Below are positions 16,842 to 26,247 of a DNA stretch of 64,000 bases, in pieces. Each line of letters starts with the position of its first letter. Within the stretch, counting starts at the first letter, position 1. Origin of the DNA: Acidobacteriota bacterium (GTDB lineage Bacteria > Acidobacteriota > Blastocatellia > Pyrinomonadales > Pyrinomonadaceae); assembly GCA_003223025.1 (NCBI GenBank), contig QHXR01000001.1, positions 814,402 through 878,401 on the forward strand. Direction: 5' to 3'. The notes beneath the pieces are model-generated. The model had not been told where the DNA came from. It did no database searches and saw nothing but the letters and a program-made list of their open reading frames with translations. Position numbers and translations under genes: made by a program.

Positions 16842-18523
16842 TATTGTCTTGGGCCATCGACGCATGGCCCGTCAACGGTCATGAGCGAGTATCTTTCCTC
16901 ACCTGATCCATGGTAAGTCTTGCCGCCGCCCTGGACGCTGCCCGGGCCTCGGCCAACCATCTCGCCGTTTTTACCGGAGCCATATGGAAACGACATTTCG
17001 TAAGTTCCGTGGCCCTGACCGCTGAACGGTCCGGTGTACTCGTATGTCCCGGTGAGTCCGCCGGAGAACTTAACCGCGATGCCACCGCCGGTGAGCGTAA
17101 ACGGTTTCGTAATATCACAGACGACGGTGTCGGTGTACCAATCATCGAGCCCACCGCTGATCCGGTACGAGTTTGTCCCGGTACTTGCCGTGAGATCGAG
17201 AATCGCGATGCCGCGCCGGGAAGTCGCTTTGAGTTTGATCGTCGCACTCTTTCCGGTTTCTCCGGGAGCGATGTACATCAATGTTCCCGGTGTCTTTGGA
17301 ATTAAGTTTGGATCGATCGAAGTTTCGCCGGAAAGTGTCGCATCAAGTTTGGCCGCGATTTCCGATCCTTCCTTTCTGTGCACGACTTTTACCGGGATCT
17401 CGATCCCCGAAGACGGTTCGACAGTGCCTGGCGACGTCGCCTCGATCTTTATACACTTGCCACCCTTCCAAGCGCTTTCTGCCGTTTGAATCGCTCCGAT
17501 GGCCGCACCATACGCTGCGGCCATTCCGGACGCCCTTCCTTCTGACACCTCTGCGTCAGTTGCATTATCTGTTTTCTGGATCACGCGCTGATTCGATTGC
17601 GTTCCAGTACCGAAATCGCCACCGCTGTACTTCAGAGTCTCGCCGGTTTCGACGTAGGTCTCGCGACCGTTCTTGCCGCGGCTGGTCGCCTGTGTAATGT
17701 CGAGCGTCGTCGCAGACTGGTTTGCGTTGTCGTCTACCTGAATCCGTATGAATACCGTCAGATCCTGGGTGTAGCCGGCTCCGCCGGAGCGTGCGGCGAG
17801 GCGCATCTTCACGGTGATCTGTACCTGCCCTTCCGCGGTCGGGCAGTCATTGCCTTCGATCTTCGCTTGCATCTCCGTGGTGACCTTGACGCCGTTCTTC
17901 GTGGACTCAGTCTTCATGCCCATGCCGAAAAAGCTCGAGCCGTCTTCGGTTGTCCCAAGCTCCATGTCCATCGTTGTCGTTGTGCCTTCACTCGTTTCGG
18001 TCTTGGAGTCCTTCTTATTGAAATTTTTAGCGTCGACATCTGCGATCATCGCCTTAAAACCGCCGGCAAGCATGGCCACAAACACACCGTCGATCGTTCC
18101 CGGAAGAGGCGTGTCACCCGCTTGAAACATTAACGAAGCCGGCACAGGAGCCGGTCGTGCGAATGCCATGACCGCAGGTCTCGATTGCTCTGAAGGCACG
18201 ATCGATGCTTTTTCTTTTTTCGTGTTCGCGTCCGGCTCGGTCGAGTTCGCAGCGATTACTTTTTTCATCGCCCGACGCTCGACCGCTTCGATATCACTCG
18301 CAAAAGACGCGACGTTTGGGTCGACTTCGGCCAACTTACGAACGGCAACTGCACCCGGCGATACCATCGGAGCGTTCGGACCGACCGGCCAAAGTTTTGC
18401 GACTTTACGGAACTCATCCGCCGGCTTTTCTCCGCCCGCGAATTTGCTTTTTAAGAATGTGCACGACAGCGAAACACACAAGAGAATTGCAAGAGCAGGT
18501 AGTAGCGTCTTCGAGTTTTTCAT
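16841..18523 (-). CDS. lipoprotein L1 with Ig-like C-terminal region, unknown
   Basis: 560 residues from ATG 18523 (the frame extends to 18547, but the lipoprotein signal starts here). Lipobox VSLSC with acylated C21. Residues 25-130 are charged and helical. Residues about 180-360 form a domain rich in beta structure with EMQAKIEGNDCPTAEGQVQI. About 370-470 an Ig/Big-like unit includes SIDPNLIPKTPGTLMYIAPG and KSATIKLKATSRRG, and ends in a beta-rich domain. The whole layout is repeated in the lipoprotein at 57341-59038, including the CTFLK start and the ATSPGTV region. No family known. Coupled to the NHL gene downstream; 25 bp from the 750-aa gene upstream. Confidence 0.82.
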   Translation of the reverse strand: MKNSKTLLPALAILLCVSLSCTFLKSKFAGGEKPADEFRKVAKLWPVGPNAPMVSPGAVAVRKLAEVDPNVASFASDIEAVERRAMKKVIAANSTEPDANTKKEKASIVPSEQSRPAVMAFARPAPVPASLMFQAGDTPLPGTIDGVFVAMLAGGFKAMIADVDAKNFNKKDSKTETSEGTTTTMDMELGTTEDGSSFFGMGMKTESTKNGVKVTTEMQAKIEGNDCPTAEGQVQITVKMRLAARSGGAGYTQDLTVFIRIQVDDNANQSATTLDITQATSRGKNGRETYVETGETLKYSGGDFGTGTQSNQRVIQKTDNATDAEVSEGRASGMAAAYGAAIGAIQTAESAWKGGKCIKIEATSPGTVEPSSGIEIPVKVVHRKEGSEIAAKLDATLSGETSIDPNLIPKTPGTLMYIAPGETGKSATIKLKATSRRGIAILDLTASTGTNSYRISGGLDDWYTDTVVCDITKPFTLTGGGIAVKFSGGLTGTYEYTGPFSGQGHGTYEMSFPYGSGKNGEMVGRGPGSVQGGGKTYHGSGEERYSLMTVDGPCVDGPRQ

Positions 18524-18548
18524 ATGTGTTCTCGCTTGGGATTGCACC

Positions 18549-20801
18549 TTATCGGGTTGCTTTGCATCGGGACAGATCCCATTCCCAATTTATGGTTGAG
18601 CCGTCGGGGATCTGATATGTTTTTGAACCCGAAAGAAAATCGCCGGTCGGATCAAGATACCTCTCACGATATCGTCCGCTTGCGAGAGCGTCGCTCAAAG
18701 TAATGGTGCCGTCAAAATTTTCATCCGACGATTCATTTTTTTCCAAAGGACAATTCGTGCCGGTGACCTGAACGTAGTTGTGATGATGTGATTTGATCCC
18801 AGCGGTCGCGAAGTCGAAGCCCAGCTGAAAATCCATATCTCCACCCGAGAAGCTTAGGCCGAACGGGCTCATGAAAGACCCGTTGAAATCCGTTTCCTGA
18901 CCGGATACGAAGCTCGTACTGAACGAACCTTCGGTCGGCCCGCAGCACGGATCCGCTTCGCGTTTGCCTTCGAACTTGTGGATGTAATAACCGTAAACCT
19001 GGAAGTTGGCAGGGTTCTTAGGACTCTTCGCCGCCAGTTGCACCGGGTCTCTGGGGTTAAGCGTGACGTTAACCTCAACGTGATTATTGATAGTGCTGAC
19101 TCCGTCACCCGTGGAGTTGCCGTTCGAACTGCGCGTTGATCGCACGACAGTAGTTTTGAATAGGTCTTTGGTATATGTAATAGTGCCGCCCCAATCTTCC
19201 GAGCATGGCTCCCAATCGCGAACCGGTATATCGACGCGATAAGATTTCAATGCCATCTTGCCCATCATTTCGGGAATCAGTTCGACGATCAGACCGATAA
19301 CGCTGCCAATGCCCGCCTTTAATCCTGCGCCTCCAAAAAATATCTTTGAAAGATCTTTCTTGGCGTCCATCTTTTCTGTGGCGACGCTTACGCGCCACCG
19401 ATCTTTTTTAGGCACGGGGACGACAGGCATTTTCGACAGGTCACGCTTTTGCGGTTTACCGGTGAGCTTGATCTTATTCTGTCCCGTCTCGTCCGTCTTT
19501 TGGTTGTATGCGTCTTTGCCATCAAACGTGTCGACATAGAGCGGGGAATTTTCGGCACGGTCAAGCGGCTCCCATTTCACCGGGATGTCCTTTAACGGTC
19601 CGTCGTCCGGCACTTCAACTTCGAGACCAGAGACCGCTTTCATCATTTTCCCGGCGCAGTTGATCGCCTCCGAATTTGCATACTTTATCTGGAAGGTTGC
19701 GGTCATGATCTTAACCGCCCCTGAATCGAAATCCTTCGTACGAACAAGCGGCATGGGTTCGGGAATGTCGATCTTCGCCTCGATGTTCATATTGGCGGCG
19801 ATCAGTTTGTAGTACGAGAGCACGGTGTTCGCCTTTTCGATCTGCCCGGCGATCGGCTTGAACAACTTCTTCGGCCCGGTCAGGATATTCGGCAGCGGGC
19901 TCTTGCCTTCATCCGGAATATCGCCGGTCTGCACTCCCTTTATTATCCGATCGAATATCTTGAGGACTTTATGCGTTTTGCTTTCGTATCCGACGTACTT
20001 TGTAATGTCATCACCGACTCCACACGGGCTGTCGTCAACGGACGAAGTAAAGGATGCGCCGATGCGACGCACGCTGAATTCATCAACCAGGGGATGATCG
20101 CGACGTTCGAAAAGAGCCTGTCCGGCATCCGCCGTGTAAGCCTCGATCAAATCGCCCAGGAAGCGGCGCTCGATCAACGAAGTTTGAATCAGACTGATCG
20201 GCGATTGCGTCGTCGATAGGCGAAACGCGCCGCCAAGTTCAAAGACCAGATTGGCCAAGAAAAGATTTTGCTCATCACCCGATCTGCGCGCCGCTTGCAG
20301 ATCGGAAAGAAATTGTTTGGGAAGATTCAGGCGCTTCAGGTCTTGATTGTCTCCGGCGAGCGCATTTCCGATCTTTTCAAGCGAGGAACCGACGCCCAAT
20401 TGCGAAGCCCGCAGCATGCCCACCACCTCGTAGTCGAAGAACGCCGTACCATTAGCATCTGTTGCGGGTTTGAAAAGAATTTTTTGATCCTTATCGATAA
20501 TATGAAACCCGGAGAGCTGCAGCGCGCCGATCAGTGCGGGAAGGGATTCCTCGTCGTTAGCCAGAATCAACTTGGCGGCGGTTTCTGCCAGCGCTGCATT
20601 CGGCACTCCGCCGAAACTGTGCGTTCGCCCAAGCCCTTTTGTCGCAAAATCATTTAGCGGATCGGCCATCGAAACGACTTTGGATTTAGGAAGCGGCGGC
20701 GGGCCCTGATGGATCGGCGGCCCACCGCGGCGCGGCGGTTGAGCGGATATGGCGATCGTTAGAACGAGCGAAAAAATGAGTGCCGGGATCGTGTGTTTCA
20801 T
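18549..20801 (-). CDS. large secreted protein, unknown function
   Basis: 750 residues with a signal peptide (MKHTIPALIFSLVLTIAISAQ) followed by a Pro/Gly-rich linker (PPRRGGPPIHQGPPPLP). The middle part is helical (residues 60-330, with SMADPLNDFATKGLGRTHSF, LPALIGALQLSGFHI), the rest mainly beta. A Cys pair PCCGPTEGS near 650 and SCS-like sites may form disulfides. Towards the C-terminus it reads as a beta-rich domain (DSNFDGTITLSDAL-like, NWEWDLSRC). I recognise no family. It stands between the lipoprotein L1 and the gene at 20874, 25 bp upstream of L1. Confidence 0.75.
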   Translation of the reverse strand: MKHTIPALIFSLVLTIAISAQPPRRGGPPIHQGPPPLPKSKVVSMADPLNDFATKGLGRTHSFGGVPNAALAETAAKLILANDEESLPALIGALQLSGFHIIDKDQKILFKPATDANGTAFFDYEVVGMLRASQLGVGSSLEKIGNALAGDNQDLKRLNLPKQFLSDLQAARRSGDEQNLFLANLVFELGGAFRLSTTQSPISLIQTSLIERRFLGDLIEAYTADAGQALFERRDHPLVDEFSVRRIGASFTSSVDDSPCGVGDDITKYVGYESKTHKVLKIFDRIIKGVQTGDIPDEGKSPLPNILTGPKKLFKPIAGQIEKANTVLSYYKLIAANMNIEAKIDIPEPMPLVRTKDFDSGAVKIMTATFQIKYANSEAINCAGKMMKAVSGLEVEVPDDGPLKDIPVKWEPLDRAENSPLYVDTFDGKDAYNQKTDETGQNKIKLTGKPQKRDLSKMPVVPVPKKDRWRVSVATEKMDAKKDLSKIFFGGAGLKAGIGSVIGLIVELIPEMMGKMALKSYRVDIPVRDWEPCSEDWGGTITYTKDLFKTTVVRSTRSSNGNSTGDGVSTINNHVEVNVTLNPRDPVQLAAKSPKNPANFQVYGYYIHKFEGKREADPCCGPTEGSFSTSFVSGQETDFNGSFMSPFGLSFSGGDMDFQLGFDFATAGIKSHHHNYVQVTGTNCPLEKNESSDENFDGTITLSDALASGRYRERYLDPTGDFLSGSKTYQIPDGSTINWEWDLSRCKATR

Positions 20802-20838
20802 ATTATCGTTTACGAAGAAGTTGATGAACTTAACGAAA

Positions 20839-20864
20839 CGAGGGTCTCGCTCAGGAGACCCTCG
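20839..20864 (-). terminator. hairpin after gene 20874-22166
   Basis: A perfect 10-bp stem CGAGGGTCTC and GAGACCCTCG with a 6-nt loop, followed on the minus strand by TTTCGTT. It lies 10 bp past the stop codon of the gene ending at 20874 and could reduce read-through into the 750-aa gene. Confidence 0.7.
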
Positions 20865-20873
20865 GTCACGATG

Positions 20874-22166
20874 CTATTTCATCTTTGCGAGGATGCCGTC
20901 GATCACCTGATCGATTGCAGCTTTGACTGCATCAGTGACACTGCCTTTCGTCTCGACGGTTGCCGGCGAGCTTGCGACGACAGTTTTTCCATCAGTGGCA
21001 TAGAGCGTCACGACTATTTCGGCAGTCGACTTGCCGAGCTTGGCAGCGTCTTCGGTTCCGGTGACTTTGCCAAACAAGCCGCCTACCTTTGACGCCCCGG
21101 ATTCCTTCGCCTTCTTGATCTCGACACCGAGAACGTTCGGAAAGCGGCCCCCCGCGATGTCCGCCTGCGAGCTGATGACGAAACCGCTCAAGCCTATTCC
21201 GTTTATCTTCCCCGCAAGGTAGTTGCGGAGCTGATCCTGGTCGATCTTTGAGGCATTGCCCGAGAAGTAGTCAATGGCGATGGTCTTTACCGCTTTGCCC
21301 TCTTTTTCTCCTTTGAACACGGTCTTTGTCGACGTATCGATCGGACCGGAGCGCTTGCTGTTCAGCTCGTTCAGCGAATCGACTTCGACAAACGGAGGAC
21401 TCGGGATATCGAACAGCGCCGGGTCGAGTGTCGCTTTCGAAAGCTCGGTCGTTTCGATCTCGAATGAGGCACTGACCTTCGAGCCTTCGTACATACGCAT
21501 CGTTCCGGTGATCATGATGCCCGGGTTCGCCGCCCGCTTTATTATGAGTCGCGGCCGACATCCGCCACTTTCACCTGGCGGCCGACGGATCGGACATGAT
21601 TCGCTTTCGAGCGAGAGCGTGACGAACCACCCTTCCTGCTCCATCTTCGTCAGCGAATATCCGTCGCAGGAATCTGCGGACTGCTCGATGATCTGCGTGA
21701 GCTTCAACCAACGCGCGGTGAGGCCGAACATCTGCTGCTTTTTACCCGAGTCGACGACGACGGAGTCGGTCGTCACCGTTCCCTTAATGACCATTTTTTG
21801 ATTCGGGCGACGCTGGAGTTTTTCGGGAGGAAGAGTTGACCAATCGTAGTAGTCGATGAAGTACGCCTTGTTCTTTTCGTTTATGAAAAGGTCCTGTTTC
21901 AGATCACACTGCGAAACCTGAGTCGGGAATGTCGGCATGCTTTGACCCATCTGCTCCATCATTGCGACCATTTCCGGATCGTTCATTTCCGCGCCCATGT
22001 CGATCTTCGTCTCCATACGCTGACGGACGCCTTTTTGGTAGATGGTTGCCGTCCGACCTCCGGCCTGCTCGCCGCTGATCTTTGTTTTTTGAGTGAGCTT
22101 CCAGTCAGCGAAGGTGGCTGTAGTTAGTGAAGCGATCGTAAGAATTAAAAGTAATGTGCGTTTCAT
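20874..22166 (-). CDS. secreted protein, DUF4412-like N-terminal part
   Basis: 430 residues; signal peptide MKRTLLLILTIASLTTATFA. Residues 20-240 resemble DUF4412-like periplasmic proteins: TIYQKGVRQRMETKIDMG, a Met-rich stretch MNDPEMVAMMEQMGQ, and a YYDWSTLPPEKLQ segment, with several Cys (SCDGYSL, ESCPIRRPP, GGCRPR). Residues 285-430 form a separate domain (KTIAIDYFSGNASKIDQDQL to KAAIDQVIDGILAKMK) that looks like a Curli-regulator or CsgG-like companion domain, with low certainty. The Met-rich part could bind metal. Followed by a hairpin; 38 bp after gene A1. Confidence 0.75.
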   Translation of the reverse strand: MKRTLLLILTIASLTTATFADWKLTQKTKISGEQAGGRTATIYQKGVRQRMETKIDMGAEMNDPEMVAMMEQMGQSMPTFPTQVSQCDLKQDLFINEKNKAYFIDYYDWSTLPPEKLQRRPNQKMVIKGTVTTDSVVVDSGKKQQMFGLTARWLKLTQIIEQSADSCDGYSLTKMEQEGWFVTLSLESESCPIRRPPGESGGCRPRLIIKRAANPGIMITGTMRMYEGSKVSASFEIETTELSKATLDPALFDIPSPPFVEVDSLNELNSKRSGPIDTSTKTVFKGEKEGKAVKTIAIDYFSGNASKIDQDQLRNYLAGKINGIGLSGFVISSQADIAGGRFPNVLGVEIKKAKESGASKVGGLFGKVTGTEDAAKLGKSTAEIVVTLYATDGKTVVASSPATVETKGSVTDAVKAAIDQVIDGILAKMK

Positions 22167-22204
22167 ATGGGTTTTTGTCGTTCGAAAAAATTGCTGCTGA
22201 TCAG

Positions 22205-23527
22205 TTACTTGTCTTTCCCCAGCTGATAATGTTCACTGCTAAATTTTTTATTGAGCATGTGAAGGATGCGTCCGCCTTTAGTGGCTTCGAACCAGGCAGA
22301 GAAGTTCGAGAGTTTGCCGTTCTGATCGGTAGTGTTTAGATCCCAATTGCCGATGGCGTATTTGCCGATTTCTTTTTCGGAGGCATACACGTTATTGGTC
22401 ACTGCTTTTACTTCGGTTTTGTAACTCGTGCCGTTTACGAAAATGTATTTGAGATTGGAAACCGTGATGTTCATCCCGGCGTAGTTTCCTGACGAAACGA
22501 AATAGTATTGTGTGAACGCTCCGGCGCCGGCCTGCCACGTACCGATCAAATCGTTCTTGCCGATCTGAAAACGATTGTATCCGGACAAATTTTCCATCTT
22601 GTCCATCGTGGGGAACTGCTGTGAAAACGAATTTTTTGTCGGCGTGACGATCTCGTAACAATATGCGGTTCCGTTTTTTGGGATAACCTGGAAACTCACA
22701 AACACGTCCTTTCCCGTCGCCTTCTCCGTTGCGTCAGCCTGTACGAAATAATATGGAAAGTCTTTAAGCACGCTGTAGTTGGTCGGGTAGAGGTTCTTGA
22801 TCCGGTATTTGTTTGCAGCGATCTGATTCCAATAGGAATTCGATAAGTCCTGCCGCATTTCGTCCGTCATGGTGACGCAGTAATGGAGTAGGACTTTTGT
22901 GTCGCCCTTCGTAACTTCCACCCAGTCACTTTTTATCGCGGCATGCCATCCGTCGTCGAAATCGGTCGTTGTAAACGAGTAACCACTCGCCGGGCTGATT
23001 GGATTTGGCGCTCCGTCATTAACCGTTGACGAAACTGGTTGTTTAAAACTGAAGGACTCCAGGAATTTCGTGATCTGAGATTCGTACGCTCGAGCGTTGG
23101 TGAGAATCATGGCGTTCATCATCCTGCCGTAGCCCGTGACGGTTACGAGCACGACCACGCCTTTCGCGCCGCTTTTCTCAAACGGAGCGGAACCCATTTC
23201 GATCGCCCAATCCGACGGATTGTTCGAAGGCTGCATCTCAGGTGCGGTTGCGACTGTCACGGATTCCTTCACTATCGTCTGCCACGCGGCATTGAAATTT
23301 CCTTTGGAATCTTTGACGCTTGGGAAGGATCTGTACAACGTGATCAGGCAAAAAGATCCGACTGCACTGTCTTCGGTAGAAAATTGAACTGACACATCGC
23401 CGGACTGCACCTTCCATCCTGTAGGAGGTTGGAACGTGGCGATGTCAAAAGTTTGCGCTGCCTGGCCATATGCAGAGCTGAACATTAGCGACAAGCAGAT
23501 TAGTAACGATGGAATTGACGGCTTCAT
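22205..23527 (-). CDS. secreted protein A1 (PPxGW family), unknown
   Basis: 440 residues; signal peptide ends SSAYGQ. Residues 24-165 are the shared A domain: TFDIATFQPPTGWKVQ, GSFCLITLYRS, FNAAWQTIVKESV, then GVVVLVTVTGYGRMMNAMIL. Two paralogues are present, at 24444 (A2) and 59246 (A3). A1 carries an extra middle domain (about 185-330) beginning with a second GYSFTTTDFDDGWHAAIK, which looks like a repeat of the same W-containing motif. The C-terminal 120 residues are a lipocalin-like beta domain starting LIGTWQAGAGAFTQYYFV. No family known to me. A1, B1, A2 and B2 follow each other within 12-28 bp, so co-transcription is likely. Confidence 0.8.
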   Translation of the reverse strand: MKPSIPSLLICLSLMFSSAYGQAAQTFDIATFQPPTGWKVQSGDVSVQFSTEDSAVGSFCLITLYRSFPSVKDSKGNFNAAWQTIVKESVTVATAPEMQPSNNPSDWAIEMGSAPFEKSGAKGVVVLVTVTGYGRMMNAMILTNARAYESQITKFLESFSFKQPVSSTVNDGAPNPISPASGYSFTTTDFDDGWHAAIKSDWVEVTKGDTKVLLHYCVTMTDEMRQDLSNSYWNQIAANKYRIKNLYPTNYSVLKDFPYYFVQADATEKATGKDVFVSFQVIPKNGTAYCYEIVTPTKNSFSQQFPTMDKMENLSGYNRFQIGKNDLIGTWQAGAGAFTQYYFVSSGNYAGMNITVSNLKYIFVNGTSYKTEVKAVTNNVYASEKEIGKYAIGNWDLNTTDQNGKLSNFSAWFEATKGGRILHMLNKKFSSEHYQLGKDK

Positions 23528-23548
23528 AATTCTTGAATGTCGAACCTT

Positions 23549-24415
23549 CTACTTGATGACGATCTGGCCTTCTTCAATCCGCAGCTTTTCCGGATCGGTT
23601 TTTAGCACCATGTGAATCATCATTCCCGCGAGCTTTCTATAACTCTCGATGGTTGAAGCATCGTTGTTTTGTTTGCCGTCCGAATAGCCCGCGAGCAACA
23701 TCCCGGCGAAACTGATCAACATGTTGTTATAGCTCTGTTTGTCTTTGTTCGAGACGGTTGCAAATTCCGGCATCTCGTCCAGAGCCCCGTTCACGGCCTT
23801 AAAGTAATTGTTCGCGGCTTCGGCACTTGGTTCCTCGGCGTCGCGATAAATCGTCATTGCGACAACCGTAAAGAATGTAAGCCCGCCGGCGATATTATTC
23901 TTCCACCCTTTTGCGGCAGCTTCTTTTTCATAGAGCGCGATCGTAGCGCTGCATACTTGCTTGATGAGAGCTTTTTCCTCCGGCGTGTCGCCGAGTGCAT
24001 CCGCCATTGCCTTACCGGTATCGACGGTTGAGTCGGGACGAAACACTCCGTGGTTCCGCACGACCGGTGGCGGCGGCATGACTAATTTCGAGTCTGACGA
24101 TACGGATGAGCCTGAGGTTTTGGCGCCGGAAGATGACGTACCGGATTTAGCTTCGCGCTCCGCCTTCTCAACTGCAGCGAGTCCCCATTTTTTTATCATG
24201 AGGTTGCGGGCCATCGTCCTTTGCATGATGTTCTGCATCGAGTTGTAAAGGTTCTGCGTCGCCATCGCCTGGCCGAAGGATCCGTACACGGTGCCGTAGC
24301 CTGTGTTGTATCCGCCGCTATATGAGTTATACGTCTGTGCATTTGCGACGCCGGCACACAGGAAAACGAGTGCGATTGTTAGAGCTGTCAGTTTTTCGTG
24401 TCTTCTTATTTTCAT
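23549..24415 (-). CDS. secreted protein B1, unknown
   Basis: 288 residues; signal peptide to GVANAQ. A Gly/Tyr/Ser-rich start (NSYSGGYNTGYGTVYGSFGQ) is followed by helices, a variable linker (SGTSSSGAKTSGSS), then a conserved core from NHGVFRPDSTVDTGKAMADA to SYNNMLISFAGMLLAGYSDG and an end ending TDPEKLRIEEGQIVIK. The core is nearly repeated in B2 (25443-26216), with the same order. The core is helical with a hydrophobic segment IAGGLTFFTVVAMTIY that may lie in or on a membrane. Family uncertain; it may belong to an uncharacterised DUF family. Confidence 0.8.
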   Translation of the reverse strand: MKIRRHEKLTALTIALVFLCAGVANAQTYNSYSGGYNTGYGTVYGSFGQAMATQNLYNSMQNIMQRTMARNLMIKKWGLAAVEKAEREAKSGTSSSGAKTSGSSVSSDSKLVMPPPPVVRNHGVFRPDSTVDTGKAMADALGDTPEEKALIKQVCSATIALYEKEAAAKGWKNNIAGGLTFFTVVAMTIYRDAEEPSAEAANNYFKAVNGALDEMPEFATVSNKDKQSYNNMLISFAGMLLAGYSDGKQNNDASTIESYRKLAGMMIHMVLKTDPEKLRIEEGQIVIK

Positions 24416-24443
24416 GTTTGGTTGGGCGGTTGTAAGAAAGTCA

Positions 24444-25430
24444 TTACGGGACCAACTCGCCGTTCGCGTTCACTGCACTGTAAGAATAGGTCTTTCTCTT
24501 TTCACCATTGAGCTGGAAGCTGAACACACCGTCCCTTTTCGTTTCAACTCCATTAACAGGCGAGAGCAGAAGTGACCACCGGCCATCGTTGTGCAGATCC
24601 ATAAATTCAAAACTGTACTGCAGAACGGCCAACTCAAGATTGCCTGATCTTAACGGAGCATCGTCCTTCCTACTTTTATGGCTGCTGAAGATCGACTTTT
24701 TCGGAGTGATCGTCATTTTGTTTCCGGCGATCTTGTATGTCCCTTCTTCATTTTCCAGATAATATTTTGGCGAATAGTTTTGAAAATCTACTCGTGAAAA
24801 CTGATACGTGCCGTCAGCATTGAACTGATAAGTATTTTTCGAATAACCGGCATAACCGCCGATGTCTTTACGGCTTTGCGATTGCTTCCAGAAGAACTGA
24901 GTAATGGAAGGTTGAGAACCTGCTTGAGACTGCTTCGTCTCAGACTTTTTTAAGTTGATCGACGATGCAAAAGCTTCGATAGCCGGCAAGCTATCCTGGC
25001 TGTTAAAGATCGCGGCCGCGCTGAATCTCTTGCCAAAGCCTGAGAACGTTCTCAGGATAACCGCGGACGGCCCCGTTTTATTTTCAAAAGAAGCACCGCC
25101 GGTAACGACGTCCCAACCGTCCCGTTTCTCGACTGGCTCGAGCGCCGGTTTGCTCGTTACTCCTAATTGCCCGGCAATGAACTCCTGCCAATCGCTTTCG
25201 AAATCATGTTTCGCGTCACCCGAGCTCTCACCGCTGGCATAGATCGTCAGAAGGGCGAACGTGCCTTTCTTGTCATCTGCTATGGAGAAGAGAACGGCTT
25301 CTTCTTTGGTTTGTTTTTTCCAGCCACTCGGCGGAGTGAACGTCGCGATGTCGAAAGTGTCCGAAGTTTGCGCGATTAGGTTGTGAGAGCAAATGAACAG
25401 ACAGAGTGTGAATATTAGTAAACGGTTCAT
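24444..25430 (-). CDS. secreted protein A2 (PPxGW family), unknown
   Basis: 328 residues; signal peptide MNRLLIFTLCLFICSHNLIA. The shared A domain reads TFDIATFTPPSGWKKQ, GTFALLTIYASGES, ILRTFSGFGKRFSAAAIF, so it is clearly paralogous to A1 and A3 but more diverged. The C-terminal part (about 170-328) is a lipocalin-like beta barrel with YSKNTYQFNADGTYQFSR and KMTITPKKSIF, closest to A3 (YSKDQYTFKSDGTYNF). It lacks the second middle domain of A1. 12 bp after B2 and 28 bp before B1. Confidence 0.8.
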   Translation of the reverse strand: MNRLLIFTLCLFICSHNLIAQTSDTFDIATFTPPSGWKKQTKEEAVLFSIADDKKGTFALLTIYASGESSGDAKHDFESDWQEFIAGQLGVTSKPALEPVEKRDGWDVVTGGASFENKTGPSAVILRTFSGFGKRFSAAAIFNSQDSLPAIEAFASSINLKKSETKQSQAGSQPSITQFFWKQSQSRKDIGGYAGYSKNTYQFNADGTYQFSRVDFQNYSPKYYLENEEGTYKIAGNKMTITPKKSIFSSHKSRKDDAPLRSGNLELAVLQYSFEFMDLHNDGRWSLLLSPVNGVETKRDGVFSFQLNGEKRKTYSYSAVNANGELVP

Positions 25431-25442
25431 GTGCTTTTCTAT

Positions 25443-26216
25443 TTACTTCAAGACGATTTGACCGTGCTCCATCCGAAGATTGTCGGGATCCGTCTTTAGT
25501 ACCATTGTGATCAGCACGCCGGCTAGCTTTTTGTAGTTGTCGAGCGTCGCGGCATTCTCGCTTTGCTTTCCTTCGGTATAGCCGGCAAGCAAGAGTCCGG
25601 CGAAGCCGATCATCATGTTGTTGTAGTTTTGCTTGTCCTTATTCGAGATCGACGCGAGTCCGGGCATCTCGTCGAGCGACGCGTTCACTGCGTCGTAATA
25701 AGTTTGCACTGCTGCGTCACTCGGCTCCTCTGCATCGTGATAAACGGTCATCGCTGCGGCGGTGAAGAACGTCAGTCCGCCGGCGATGTTCTTTTGCCAT
25801 TTCTTCGGTGCCGCTTCTTTTTCGTATGCAGCTTTCGAAGCGGTGTAGATCTGTCTGATCAGCGCCTTTTCATCCGCGGTCTCACCGAGAGCTTCGGACA
25901 TTGCTTTTCCGGTGTCTACTGTCGGATCAGGACGAAACACTCCGTAATTGTGAACGACACGCTGAGGAGTTGGAGCTTCACGAGAATTAGATTGAGCCGC
26001 CGGTTTTGCGCTCGACGATGACGTCTGAAGATTTCGCCGCGTCGTGTTGTACATCGTCTGCATCGTCTGTGCGAGCCCGAAAGTTCCATAGACATTTCCG
26101 TATCCGGTGGTATACCCCCAAGCGTTCGACGTCTGTGCGTTCGAAGCGCCGGTGCATATCAAAACTACGATCGAGATCGCGAGGACCGGTAAGTATTTAA
26201 GAACTATTCTGTGCAT
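25443..26216 (-). CDS. secreted protein B2, unknown
   Basis: 257 residues; signal peptide ending GASNAQ. N-terminal Gly/Tyr-rich stretch WGYTTGYGNVYGTFGLAQ parallels B1. The core matches B1 almost position by position: NYGVFRPDPTVDTGKAMSEA, NIAGGLTFFTAAAMTVYHDA, NYNNMMIGFAGLLLAGYTEG and TDPDNLRMEHGQIVLK. The main difference is a shorter linker. It is the first of the A/B module genes and lies 31 bp after the fibre gene, which is upstream on this strand. Confidence 0.8.
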   Translation of the reverse strand: MHRIVLKYLPVLAISIVVLICTGASNAQTSNAWGYTTGYGNVYGTFGLAQTMQTMYNTTRRNLQTSSSSAKPAAQSNSREAPTPQRVVHNYGVFRPDPTVDTGKAMSEALGETADEKALIRQIYTASKAAYEKEAAPKKWQKNIAGGLTFFTAAAMTVYHDAEEPSDAAVQTYYDAVNASLDEMPGLASISNKDKQNYNNMMIGFAGLLLAGYTEGKQSENAATLDNYKKLAGVLITMVLKTDPDNLRMEHGQIVLK

Positions 26217-26247
26217 ATATCTTTACGACCATTTCTCTTTTCGAATC

